From: Myrmaecium sp. VS I D KN 1
Lineage: Eukaryota > Ascomycota > Dothideomycetes > Valsariales > Valsariaceae
Assembly: GCA_019775845.1 (NCBI GenBank)
Contig: JADQAV010000020.1
Coordinates: forward strand, 124,001-188,000
DNA length: 64,000 nucleotides
Reading direction: 5' to 3'
Part shown: positions 1-10,489 of the stretch, one piece after another
Numbering within the stretch: the first letter of the stretch is position 1
Layout of the letters: the number at the start of each line of letters is the position of its first letter
Program-made: the position numbers and the translations under genes
The notes under the pieces: generated by a model
What the model saw: only the letters and a program-made list of their open reading frames with translations
Told to the model about the DNA's origin: nothing
The model's database searches: none

Positions 1-2
1 CT

Positions 3-1295
3 GGGATCTCGCCCGCGCCGCATGCGCATGGGAAGTCGATCAACGGGATCTTGCAAGGGCTGGCGACGTTCCGAATGAATACCACCACCCGCATGTGCCC
101 GGACTGCTCGTCTACCATCGAGGGGAAGGTCAGGCAAGCGGAGACGTATGCCGTGTGTGCTTTCGATGGGCTTTGCTTGAGCTGCATCAACCGAAGCAGG
201 CTGGCCGAGCACGCGCCAGCACTTCTTGAAGAGGCCACGCCTCGTTGCGTGGCGGGTGGCGCCGTGTTTGATGGTAAATGTGTCATGAGCCATGGCAAAG
301 GGACGTGGTACCATTCGTGGATGGGAAGCGCTTACCTCCGAGCTCGACTTTTTCAGTCTGTGAGGACATTGAAGCCTCGTTCAGGAGGGCACTTTAACGG
401 ATTTTCTCGGTCTAGTGCCACTCCCAGTACGACTCCATCTTCTGAGCGCCAGAGGATGAACGGACGCCCCAGCTGTTCCGAGAGGAACAACTTCCACCAG
501 CCGAATCCTACATCTCGCCCAGCAAAGGCCGTCACTGGTCTGTACATCCACAAACCGGTCGCCATCCCTCCTCCCGCTCCCGACACTCCCAGCCCCGAGG
601 GCTCCAAAGAGGAGATCACTGTTTGTCTCCAGACGCCCTTTAGCCCCGCCGCCTCCGATCAGCCGGAACCCAGAGAGACGGAGACTTCAGATACGTTCGC
701 CTCCACGCATGCCGCCAGCCCCACTCCCACACTGGTGGAGGAGGTAGCTGCAGAAGCGGAAGCGCACCTGCCGAAAACCCCCAGCGAGCCGAGTTCCGAT
801 CATGGCCTGACGTCGGATAGCGGCTCGGAATCCGGCCGCTCCGTCTCTGTACCCGAAACCCACGAAAGCTTGCCCGAAGACATCCATGCCGCCGGAGAAG
901 CGCAAACTGATGCCTCCGCACCCCCGGCTCTCCCCGGTATCCTCCGCAGCAGGCATTCCACCGTTGCGGATCGCAACCCCAGAACGATCGCCCCGGCGAA
1001 TATGGCTGGACCGCCACACGCCCATCCTCCCTCGCCCCCTTCGCTTACCCCCAAGGGCAGTCCGATCGTGCGGCCGGGATCCGCGCCCCCTTTCCCCGTT
1101 TGCACGGGAGCTTTAGGGGACGCTCGCCGCGTGTATACGAATGCGGTCCTTCTCAGCCCTTCCGGACCGGCGTGCAAGAGCCCCGATGGGCCGGTTGTTC
1201 ATGGAGCTGTTGGGAACGGCTGTGCGTCTTCTTGCAAGAGGGCGGCGGAAGAGAACAAGGCTCCTGGCGATGAACGCAAGGATGTTGGGGCTTAG
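3..1295 (+). CDS. Uncharacterised protein, 3' part (5' end outside window)
   Basis: The frame is open from the left edge to a TAG at 1293-1295, so the gene very likely starts upstream; the first internal ATG is at 75. The visible 430 codons start with a Cys-containing stretch (CPDC, then C-x5-C-x2-C about 17 residues later) that could bind a metal. After about residue 120 it becomes a long Pro/Ser/Thr/Glu-rich region that looks disordered. There are no membrane segments. I do not recognise the family. A GTAAAT near 275 could be a splice donor, but the frame stays open across it, so I left the gene unspliced. It is convergent with the next gene, about 930 bp away. Confidence that this is coding is moderate and rests mainly on the long open frame and the Cys pattern. 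Confidence 0.55.
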   Translation, partial: GISPAPHAHGKSINGILQGLATFRMNTTTRMCPDCSSTIEGKVRQAETYAVCAFDGLCLSCINRSRLAEHAPALLEEATPRCVAGGAVFDGKCVMSHGKGTWYHSWMGSAYLRARLFQSVRTLKPRSGGHFNGFSRSSATPSTTPSSERQRMNGRPSCSERNNFHQPNPTSRPAKAVTGLYIHKPVAIPPPAPDTPSPEGSKEEITVCLQTPFSPAASDQPEPRETETSDTFASTHAASPTPTLVEEVAAEAEAHLPKTPSEPSSDHGLTSDSGSESGRSVSVPETHESLPEDIHAAGEAQTDASAPPALPGILRSRHSTVADRNPRTIAPANMAGPPHAHPPSPPSLTPKGSPIVRPGSAPPFPVCTGALGDARRVYTNAVLLSPSGPACKSPDGPVVHGAVGNGCASSCKRAAEENKAPGDERKDVGA

Positions 1296-2226
1296 GTCGT
1301 GCGATCTGAGCGTGGCTGAGACGGTAAGAGTATGGCGGGGAGATGTATACTTTTAGCTCGCTGTTACTTTTCAGGCGCAGGGGTTTGTTTGTACTCCTCT
1401 TTGCATCATGGCTTTTGACTTGATATCCGGGGATTCGAGGGATGAAGCTAGGATAGGCTCGCGACGGGAAAGGTTCTTACTTGTAGCAGCATGGGGGTCC
1501 TGCGTTTTTGCCGTCCCTTTCCTTCGTAGTTTCACTTTTGTTGGTTTTGCTTTTGCTCTTGCCATGCACGAACCTCTGTGCCCTCCTCTCGATAACAATT
1601 TCCCCTGTTATGAGGAGGTTGTAGGTATACTAAGATCACTACGAAGTCGGTTGTACTCCGGCGGATTAAGGGCGAGGTTTAGATTCCCTCTCCATAGGGA
1701 AATTAGCTAGATGCTTGTAGTCCTCGGAGCCGTTTCAATATACTTATTCACTTTTGTTTGTACTGTATATTACTGGTATACCTGCAATCGTTCAGCTCGG
1801 TGTGGTCTGGTGGTGGTGGTGGCCTCCGCTCCTAGAGGGCTTTACGTTTTGCATTTGTAAGTGGTCTTGCATGCTTCTATCGCTGAGAGCTACATGGGTG
1901 AGAATATGGAGATGTCTGGAAGGCAGTAGGGAGAGACAGGCCAACAGGCAAGACGGGAACGCGATCTATATCTTGATTGGGAGACCAATGCCGACAGAAA
2001 GCGAGGGCGATTGTATGGTACACGACAAAACCCGATCAGTCAAGCAAGAAGAGCCCGGAAAGGGGCACAGAGTCACCGGAGAGAAGATACAGAGAAAAAC
2101 AATGCAAAGTTAGTTGTAATACAGCAAAACCAGCCACCAGACGCCGTCAAAACGCCATTGCTTCAGCACGTTTTTCTCCATGCCATTCTACAGCCATCCG
2201 GACACTCATGCGGACCGAACTTAAGT
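1296..2226. other. Convergent intergenic region
   Basis: Lies between two 3' ends and should hold both terminators. Several overlapping short frames on both strands lack splice or family support. A short GGT run sits near 1810. I see no RNA gene. Confidence 0.5.
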
Positions 2227-3815
2227 TTACGCAGAAAGCCTCTTGCTCTTCTTGCCCACCTTCTTCGCCTTCGGCTTCTCCGCCTCCACAGGGACCTCAG
2301 CGGCGACCTCCTTGTCCACAACCGTCTTCTTGCCCTTCTTTACCTTGACCTTCTCCGTCACCGTCGCCGTCTCCTTACCCGCCTTCTTCTCGACCGTCGT
2401 CTCCAGCACGCTGTCCAGCGTCTCAGGCTTCTCCTCCTCGCTCTGCTTGAGCAACTTCTGCTGCTCCTCTTCCGCCGCCGCCTTCTTCTCATCGACGACC
2501 GCCTTCGCGCTCTTGCGGGGGACCTGCTCCACGCTCTTTAGCGGCGCGGGTTCAAAATCATACTCGATCCCGGCCGCCTTCAGCTTGCCCAGCTTGCTCT
2601 TCCGCCGACTCTCCTCCTTCTTGACGCGACGATCCCAGTGCTCGCGCTCAACGCCGAGGCGGAGGCGACGGGCCTCGATGCGGGCCCAGGGCACCGCCTT
2701 GAACCGGCGGTTCGCGCCCTTGAAGAGGTGCGCGTGCACCTGGGCCGGCGCCAGCCGGCGCACCTGCAGGATGTGCCCGAACATGAGGTACTTGTCCATC
2801 GTCTCGGCGACGATGTCGGCCACGCGGCCGTGGCGGAACTCGACGAAGGCGTAGTGCTTGCTCCGGCCCGTGCGCCGGTTGCGCGACAGCCGCAGCCGGG
2901 TGATCTCGCCGAACTGCGCGAAGTAGGCCCGCATCTGGTGCTCGTAGAAGCCGTGGGGGATGCGGCTGGTGGAGAGGGGGGGGGTTTCGTGTTAGCATAG
3001 AGCGACTTGGGTTCGAGGAGTGGGGTTCAAGTGTGTGATTTCTTTGGAACTTACCCAACGTAGATGACGCCGGGCTCGTCGTCGTCGTTCTGACCAGCCT
3101 TGCTGAGCTTCTTCTTCATCTTCTTGTCATCCGGGATGGCCGGGACGTCCTCAATGGCAATACCGTCGTCTTCAACGTCCTCGTCATCCTCGTCGCTATC
3201 GAAGCCCTTGAGCAGTGCCGCGGTCTGGTCGTCGACCTCCTCGTCCTCGTCGGAAGACTCGCCGAACACTTCCTCAGCATCGCTGGCCTCTTCGGCCACA
3301 GGCTCCGGCTCCTTGGCCTTCTTACTCTTCTTGCTCTTCTTGTCCTTGGCGCCGGCGGCGGAGATGGAAGTCGGAACGGGTTCCTCGTCCTTCTCTTCGG
3401 TTTCCTTAGCCTTCTTCGCCTTCTTGTCACTCTTCTTCTTGGGCTTCTCTTCCTCCTCTACAGCCTCAGGCTCCTCGACCACAGGCTCGACTTCAGCATC
3501 CTTGTTCTTTTTGCTCTTTTTGGTCTTCTTCTCCGTCGTAGCGTCGGCGTTCTCGGCGTCGAAGAAGTCGGACGCGCGCTTGCGGGGAGCTTTGGCGGCC
3601 TTGACGGCCGAGTCTTCCTTCTTGGACTCTTTCTTCTTATCGGATTTGGCAGGCTTCGCGGCGGCAGCGACCTCGTCCGACTTCTTGAGTTTCTTGGGAG
3701 GAGCGGCGGAGTCGGGTGCGCCTGTTGGTGATGCAAGTTAGCACGGTCAATTTCACAGAGAGACTAGCTCGGGCACGATCAGCATACTCTTGCGCTTCTT
3801 GTTTTCGGGTGCCAT
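2227..3815 (-). CDS. NOP15: Nucleolar RRM protein, Nop15/NIFK family (60S ribosome biogenesis)
   Basis: Three exons: 3815-3788, 3721-3055, 2965-2227, giving 477 residues. Donors are GTATGC and GTAAGT; the acceptors CAACAG and CACCAG follow a GCTAAC-type branch site. Residues 1-225 are a Lys/Glu/Asp-rich, low-complexity nucleolar-type extension. An RRM follows at about 228-307: its first strand (VIYVGRIPHGF) is split by intron 2, and the second signature is KHYAFVEF. The part after the RRM (QVRRLAPAQVHAHLF, then a basic helix) resembles yeast Nop15 and human NIFK. The C-terminus ends in another Lys/Glu coiled region. Nop15 acts in pre-60S particles at the ITS2 'foot' during 27S to 7S rRNA processing. 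Yeast Nop15 is about 220 residues, so the N-terminal extension is large here. The gene is divergent from the SMN gene, 252 bp apart. Confidence 0.9.
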
Positions 3816-4067
3816 CGTTGATGTGAACGGTTGATAGCACTGAGAAGGTAAAGAGGTTGTTCACGTCGTTGGCTATGCGGCAGCGGTCGCGCTTCACCCC
3901 GTCCGAACTTTTTTTCTCAAGGGTTTTGGCGGGAGCGCGCTAGTGGATTGCGGGTCGTGCCGGGGTTCAGCCGAGTAGAGCTTTGTCCCCCGGGCGAGCT
4001 CCATACATCGTTGGTGATCTTGGTTCGGATCCAAGAAATCAGGAAGAAAAAAGAATCTCCCCGCAAA
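3816..4067. promoter_or_regulatory. Shared bidirectional promoter interval (NOP15 / SMN)
   Basis: Only 252 bp separate the two divergent start codons, so both promoters and 5' UTRs must lie here. I see no clear TATA box. The region is mixed-sequence with short A-rich stretches just before the SMN start. Confidence 0.55.
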
Positions 4068-4843
4068 ATGGATCTTCTGAATGATCCTACAGCATGGGAT
4101 GACTCGGAGCTGATCGAGTCGTGGGACCAAGCGGTTGAAGAGTACAAGGTTCGTTTCTTCTCGAACTACAACACCAAAGCGACGGAGTAAACTGATGGAA
4201 CAAACAGAAATATCATAGCCTTGCTGCCGAAGGCAAGGAGATTTCAATGGAAGAGCTGAAGAGATTGGAAAAGTAGGTCTTTGGAGGATTTCAAGATCTC
4301 AGTGCTATTTTCCTTACTGACTACGACCGCCAGAGAGCTCGCCCAGGTGGATGGTACTGTGAAGAAAGAAGCAGAAGAGGCGGAAGTGCCTGAAGAGTAT
4401 TACGAAGGTGAAGAGGGGGGAGAAGAGGAAGGTGCTTATGAAGAGGAGGTGCTAGACGAGGATGCCCTCTATGAAGACGTGAGTCCATATCTCGAACCAT
4501 CAAGACTCGCATATGGACTAAATGAATCCACAGCCCGAAGAGACCAAACCACAGACAGCTCAGCCAACCTCTGCACAGATCAACACACCACAAGCGCCAT
4601 CACAGATCCCGCAGCTCGGCCAGGCTCTACTCGGGAACGGTAAGTCACCCTTCCTTACTTGTGTCACAGCTCTCCTAACTGTCGCCAGTGAAAGACGAAG
4701 CCCTGAAGAACATGCTGATGTCGTGGTGGTATGCCGGTTACTACACCGGCCTTTATGAGGGCCAGCAGAACGCCGCTCAAAACGGACAGCAGGGTTCTGC
4801 TAATGGTGTTCCTTCTCCCGATGTGATTAAGAAGGAATCATGA
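4068..4843 (+). CDS. smn1: Survival motor neuron (SMN) homologue lacking a Tudor domain
   Basis: Five exons: 4068-4148, 4208-4272, 4334-4478, 4534-4639, 4689-4843, giving 183 residues. The introns are 49-61 nt with consensus ends. Residues 10-30 (AWDDSELIESWDQAVEEYKK) match the Gemin2-binding helix of SMN. A Glu-rich acidic linker follows, where animals have the Tudor domain. The C-terminus holds a YG box at about 144-158 (SWWYAGYYTGLYEG) with the GxxxGxxxG spacing of the oligomerising glycine zipper. SMN with Gemin2 assembles the Sm ring on spliceosomal snRNAs. Fission yeast Smn1 has the same Tudor-less plan. Identification rests on both conserved ends; the linker is not alignable by eye. 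Confidence 0.9.
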
Positions 4844-6273
4844 GTGTAGAAGGTCCTCCAAGAGGACAACCCGGGACAAGTATGTGAAGACGAACGGACT
4901 GAAAAGGAGACGAAAGAAGTACGGCTAGGGAACGCTTCCTTCGATTTAGCATGATACCCAATATACGACTGAACCATATGGGACTGGGATGCTCCTCATC
5001 TAGCAGTATGTTACTTGTGAAACGCTTTGAGCTATACAAGAGCCACCAAGCTGACAGATTTCCGTCAGGCCTAACAAAGATCCACATCGAGGTATCACGG
5101 AGCCTGCAAGCTTGACTGAAGGCCCCCTGTCAGCCAAAGCCATGAGAGCTCCTGGCGCGGTGCCACTGGTGTTCGCTCCTCAATAAGGAGACGACATGAG
5201 AACGGCAAGGAATTACCACCACCCGTCTTCCACGTGTCCCGGCCGCAGCCGGCAATCGCGCGTCAGTCACCAGACGGATGAAACACCTATAAACAGCGCC
5301 CTGCTCCCTTGCAAAGGGGAACTCCACGGCTGTATGCTGGACAGCACTGTCGTCAACACATGTACTGCCTATTCACCAACTCGACATCCTCAACCCTCGG
5401 CCCAAGAAACAAAGAAAGTACATAGACCATGAGATCAGTATCATAGCGTACACACTCCCGATTCAATCCAAGTCCCACCTGAGCATTGCCGTCCCGATGA
5501 CAGTGATACGTCGCTCGCAGCGCTCTTCCTCGTATGGCAAGACTGCCATCGCTTCTATATAACCACGCAGCCTCATCCCCACCAATCCCTACCGACGCAC
5601 CCAAAAACCCTTGTTTTGTTTCTTCACCCACCCAGCCGTGAGAGGAAAGGATATATGCAAAGGATCCCTTGACCGGCGAGGAAGGATAGGGCAAGAAAAG
5701 GCCGTCGTGATCTTGATTTCGAGCGCACTTTCATATCCGCTCTTTTCGGCTTCATTCGACAGGGATATCCTACTTCCCTTCGGTAGAAACGAAACGAAGC
5801 GAAGCGTTGAAGATAGAGGGAATGAAGCAAGAAGCTGGAAAGACCAAAAAAGAGGCAGAAGAAGGTATTGAGAGAAGATCAAGATATCTATTCCTCGTCC
5901 AGAAGTAAAAGGCTGGATATGCAAAAGACCATAGATTGTAGAAGTTATGCATGACGCTGAATCCGCGGGGAAGGGGAAGAAAGGGGGCACGCACAGTCGT
6001 CCGTCATCCGTCGTCCGTCGAACATCGCAAAAGTGCAAGGAAGAGAAGCAGAAAAGTAAAAGCAAACTAACCAACCCTCTCTCCTTGCCCATGGTCATAT
6101 CCCATCGTCTCCCTTCGCGCTCGCCCTTCTTCCTTCTTCTTCTTCTTCCATCTCCCAGCCCATCCTCTTCAGAACTCCATGGTCCAATAAGTAAGCAAAC
6201 AAAAAAATCATAGAAAGGGGTTGGATGAAGGAGAGAGATTAGCGTTAAACTCGAGGTATGTAGGTAAGGTATC
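4844..6273. other. Convergent intergenic region, about 1.4 kb
   Basis: Lies between the 3' ends of SMN and SERF. It contains a pyrimidine-rich TTC run near 6125-6150. Overlapping frames on both strands show no splice-supported or recognisable protein. I see no tRNA or repeat array. Confidence 0.45.
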
Positions 6274-6901
6274 CTATTTCTTCACAGCCCCCTGCTGGGC
6301 CTTCTTTGCCTCCGCTGGAAGAAGAGAGAGAGAGGTTAGTCAATCTTCACCGCTTTTGCAAGGCATAACACGCTCTAGACAAGCGTTGATAGAGGATGGA
6401 AGCAATGCATACCTGCAGCCTGCTTGGCGCGCATGATGGCCGCCTGCTCCTCCTTGGTCCTTTGGAATTGAGTGCCGGATTGCTGTACGCATGTTAGAGG
6501 TCATGGTTTGACATGAAGAGCCAGGTCACGTGGCGACAGCGGCTGTCGATACTGCCATCGCTGTGGCCAGGGCGGGACGTACGGTGTTTTTGCTTTTCTG
6601 GTAGAGGATGATTGTTAGTCTGGTTTCATTATTCATTCAGTGTTAAAAGGCATTGGCGGTGGCAGGAGGGTGAAGTTCGATGTCCGATCCTCTCGCGTTC
6701 CGGACCGCTCCGTAAAAACTTCTCCCGCATACAGCAAAACTTCACGTGGGACATAAGGCTTTGGATACGCGAAGAGAGGAACGGAAGGAGATTCAATGAT
6801 AAATGTATCAAGAGAAGAAGTGAACAATTTAGACTCACCTTCTGCGCCTGCTCCTTCAGCGTCTTTTCCCGGGCCTTTTCACGCTGGTTACCGCGAGCCA
6901 T
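6274..6901 (-). CDS. SERF (small EDRK-rich factor, 4F5) family protein
   Basis: Four exons: 6901-6839, 6597-6583, 6482-6413, 6314-6274, giving 62 residues. Introns are 241, 100 and 98 nt, with donors GTGAGT, GTACGT and GTATGC. The N-terminus MARGNQREKAREKTLKEQAQ is the diagnostic 4F5 signature. The rest is charged and Gln/Ala-rich (RTKEEQAAIMRAKQAA) and ends in VKK. SERF proteins are small, disordered RNA-binding factors that modulate amyloid aggregation and move between nucleolus and cytosol; that is family knowledge from animals and yeast. Exon 2 is only 15 nt (KSKNT), in phase 0 on both sides, so skipping it would keep the frame. The length matches the family. Confidence 0.9.
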
Positions 6902-8378
6902 GGTGTCTGCAAAGAAAGCGGTGTCCTTAAGGGAGACGCGGAGACGGGAACTACTCCAACCGATTAAAGAGGGATGAACTTCTTCCAAGCGCTTTCGCGA
7001 CGTCCACGCACGCGGTTCACCGGCGAGGATGGAAGAAGAGTTGTGCTGAAGAGGCTAAGGGAGGTGGATGAGGGCAGAAGGGCGCGCTGGGCGGCGGCTA
7101 TGGAAACTAGACGCTGGCGGAGGAAGTTTGATGTGAAAGGGCGGCGATGGGAATTGGGATTGGGAAAGACGACGACGACGGCAGCGATCGGGGCCCAGGG
7201 CAGCCCGTTTAAAAATAGCGTGTCCGGATCGAGAAGCGACTCGTCCACCCCCTCCGGCTCGCCTTTCCACGCGCTTCCATGCACAGATGCAGTATGGAGT
7301 ACCGAGCCGGAGGTGGATGGGGACACCTCAAAGGTACTACTACTACAGTTGTTAACAAAGACCCGAGATCGCGATAAGCTATGCATATGCTCCGCTTTGA
7401 AGGTGCTCGTCTTGACAGCTCTGCACGTACATGTAGGTTTGTATGTGTGCATGTATGTATATACGAATTCCCTTGTGAACTGGATATAGGCGAGGTGTAC
7501 GACGGGAAAGATCAACACCATGCTCCCGTCTATCTGAGCTCCTTAACCGCCCCAGGGATCAGGAAGCCCCCGGACTGCAAGGATAACTGTAGGGTAGCAG
7601 GTACACCCCTTCCCCCGTCCCGGGCCGGGCCTGAAACACCGTAACCGCCTGGTCGCCAGCGCGTCCAGAACATCAGCAACCAATCCTTTGCCTGACCTGG
7701 CTCAGGTACCAAACCGGGCTGCACCGCACGCTACCAGAGCCATGAAGCTCGAAGGAAGGGGCATCGGGCTGCTGCGATGCATACTCGCCCGCCTAGGTAG
7801 GACCGGACTGCTCGAAATGCCGCCCACGATGCCTTTCGTACCACGTCCAGCGACCGCAAAATGCACCGCTCTCCTCCAGTGCCATGTTTCACATCCGCAA
7901 ACTCCCCAGGGACTCGCAGTAGCGATGCCGGCGTGGATCGTCCCGAGGCGGGCCATTCTGAACCATCCAGCTGCTCGAGGCGCCTTGATAGGGCTTCGAG
8001 CAAGCGACCTGTCGTGACGTTCATCCCGTGGAGAGGCGCTGAGTCGCGCGGGGCCCATATTGAAAGAGCGTTCCCCCCAGGTTCTATTTCCATCAGTGGT
8101 TTTTCCCTTTGTTCATTGTTCCTTGTTGACTCTCTCTTTGTATTGTCGAGCGTGCTATTGTTCCAGTTAACCGAAGAGTATCCTCTGCCCGTCGCGGCTC
8201 AGGTCCTTTTTCCTTTTTCTTTCCTGTAAATCAACAACACCACTTCTTTCCTTCTTCATCCCCACTTCTCTTTTCTTCACAAACACTTTCCTTCGCGCTG
8301 CGTCTGCCGGTCAGACTACTTAAGCATCCACTTCACTTCGTCCTCTCCCTCTCTCGTTCAAACGTAGCAGCGATCAAG
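6902..8378. other. Divergent intergenic region, SERF / four-span membrane protein
   Basis: About 1.5 kb that must hold both promoters. It contains a TG/TA-rich stretch near 7425-7470. A CT-rich stretch at 8225-8360, just before the downstream start, is typical of a fungal 5' UTR or core promoter. An open frame of about 170 codons at 6974-7489 overlaps the SERF 5' side and looks incidental. Confidence 0.5.
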
Positions 8379-9703
8379 ATGCAGCTTTCCGCGAAGTCCC
8401 TGGCCGGTCCAGGCTACATCATCTTGAACGTCATCCGGGTCATCAACATCATCTGCTTCATGGCCGTTGTCGCTGCAAGCGTTGTCATGCTGGTCAGGAC
8501 ATTCAACATCTCTCAGGTACGTGCTCGCGATCGCGTTTCCGTTAAACCGTTCTTTCAACTGACGCTGACCCACGCAGTTCTTCTTCTTCGACGCTGCTAG
8601 CCACGTTATCACGGCGATCATGAGTCGTAAGTAGCCGCAGCAGCCCACACGAGACGCACCGCAAGCTAACATGTCACAACAGTATTCCTCATCGTTTCCG
8701 AGCTCCCGATCTTCAAGGAGTACTTTGCGACGAACTGGCCGCTCCTAAGCCCGTCCCACGGCTTCGTCACTCTCGGTGTCTCCATGATCGTCATCGGTTT
8801 GAACATGCTCGGCAACCTAAACAAGGAGGCGACCAGCCAGCAATCCCTGGGCATGCCCTTCTGGCGCCTCCTCATCGCCTCCGGAATCTTGACGCTGGTC
8901 TTCGGTTTCGTCAACATCGCCGCTGTAAGTCGCTTCCCCAAACCTCCCAACCCCAGCCAGCAAACAGCACACTAACCCTCTCCTCCACCACCCAGTCCTA
9001 CATCTTCCGCGACCACCGCGCCAACGTTTCCGCCCGGCGGATCCGCTCCCACGGCGCCGTCGCCCTCAAGCGCGCCCAGCAGACCTACCACTACAACAAC
9101 CCGGACCCGACCTACCCCACCAGCCTCACCCCCGACTCCACCGGGGGGAGCGCCAAATCCTCCCTCTCCTTCACCAAAGCCGACATCTCCCACCCGCACC
9201 CGCAGCCCGCCGCCGGTGGCGCCGCCAACCCCCGCTTCTCCCTCGCCAACCCCTTCACCCCCATCGCCCGCAGCTTCCGCGCCGCCCGCGCCAGCCTCCT
9301 GCCCTCCTACTACGGCGGCGGCGGAGGCGACAGCCCCTCCTCCTCCCCCATCCCCCCCGTCCCCACCCTCACCATTCCCGCTCCCGCCTACGGCATCCGT
9401 CCCGCCAGCTCCCGCTACAGCTGCACGACCTACGGCGGGCCCAACGGCGTGGGCGGCGGCGGCGGCAGCATCGCCCCCCCTTACCCGCCGCTCAGCGCCT
9501 CCAACAGCCTCAAGCGGCACGGGTCCAGCGGCTCCTCCTCGTCGCGCAAGCGCGATTCGTTCGGTCCGCGCATGCCGGTCAATGTCAACGTGGCGACGAC
9601 GTTGTCGTCGAGCCCGCCCCCGCCGAGGAATTTCAGTCATTTGGTGCATCCGAGTTTGCGCGGCGGACGGGGTGAGGAGGAGGAGGAGGGTGGGCGGATC
9701 TGA
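8379..9703 (+). CDS. Four-span membrane protein with Ser/Pro/Gly tail (DUF7598-like)
   Basis: Four exons: 8379-8516, 8578-8626, 8683-8924, 8996-9703, giving 378 residues. Donors are GTACGT, GTAAGT and GTAAGT. Four hydrophobic segments are visible in the first 145 residues: ILNVIRVINIICFMAVVAAS, then FFFFDAASHVITAIM plus LFLIVSELPIF, then FVTLGVSMIVIGLNMLG, then LLIASGILTLVFGFVNIAA. A basic segment follows (FRDHRANVSARRIRSH). The long tail is rich in Ser, Pro and Gly and is probably cytosolic and disordered. This layout fits a fungal-specific family I know as DUF7598; I am moderately sure of that name. No catalytic motif is visible. Large antisense and out-of-frame frames over the tail are a by-product of its GC-rich codons. 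Confidence 0.75.
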
Positions 9704-10489
9704 GATTCCTGCTCTGTTCTTTTCTTTTCTTTTTCGTCTCGTTCACCGGTCGTTCGGTGTTCGCGCGGATAACAACTTATGGGAATGGGGTTGGTTTGAG
9801 CGGATGGTGGGAGCTGATGCGGTTCGGTTTGCTTCCTGTTCTTTTTTTTTACTGTGGGAGATCTTCGTGCAGACGAAGTACTTTTTACACACGCACTCCC
9901 TCCGTCCCCCAAGAAAACAGAACGGGATGGGAAGAAGACAGGAAGACGTAGGGAAAGGAGACCACGGTCTGAGAGCTCTAATATCCCCCTGGACCGCATA
10001 CCTTCGGCGTATAATCATGATCTTGGCGGTCTTTGCTTTTTCATGCTTTTCTTCGGATTTCTTCTTCTTTTATCCTGACCAAGGAGGGGTGGCAAAGCGA
10101 GGGGGAGAAGTGGAGAGGAGATTGGAGGAGAATGCGGTTTGCCGTATTGAGGAAGGCTTTATGAATGAACTTGATGAACAATGAGCGGAATCAATGACAG
10201 AGAGCTGATTTCAAGTATGGTGCGCACGTGAATAAAGTGAACCAGGAAGTCTTCAGCCTCGAGATTAACGATCAAGTAGCCCATCATATTCACAACACGC
10301 ATCAAGAGTAGTTTCATTTTACGTCTTTCATTCGATTCTCCATCCGAGTCCTAATGATACATCGAGGCCTTCATAACTATGCCCGCAAGAGCCGAAGCCT
10401 GTTCACCCTGTAAACAAAAAAGAAAAAGAAAAAGGTTTCCCATAATCCCGTGAATCATGCATTAAAAACGGTTTCGTCATTCAAGACAT
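9704..10489. other. Convergent intergenic region
   Basis: About 790 bp between two 3' ends. It contains short T-rich runs (9720-9735, 9840-9850) and one GGTGGCAAA nonamer at 10088-10096. Nothing else supportable was seen. Confidence 0.4.

Noticed and set aside
1371-1598. Short Lys/Arg-rich minus-strand frame (75 codons)
   Set aside because: Basic composition looked ribosomal-like, but there is no recognisable family and the overlapping + strand frame is equally open.
6974-7489. 171-codon + strand frame upstream of SERF
   Set aside because: No family resemblance or splice support; sits where the SERF promoter is expected.
8972-10184. Long Gly/Ala- and Pro/Ala-rich frames over the four-span protein tail
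   Set aside because: They are shadow frames of the GC-rich tail; the spliced sense frame continues the membrane protein.
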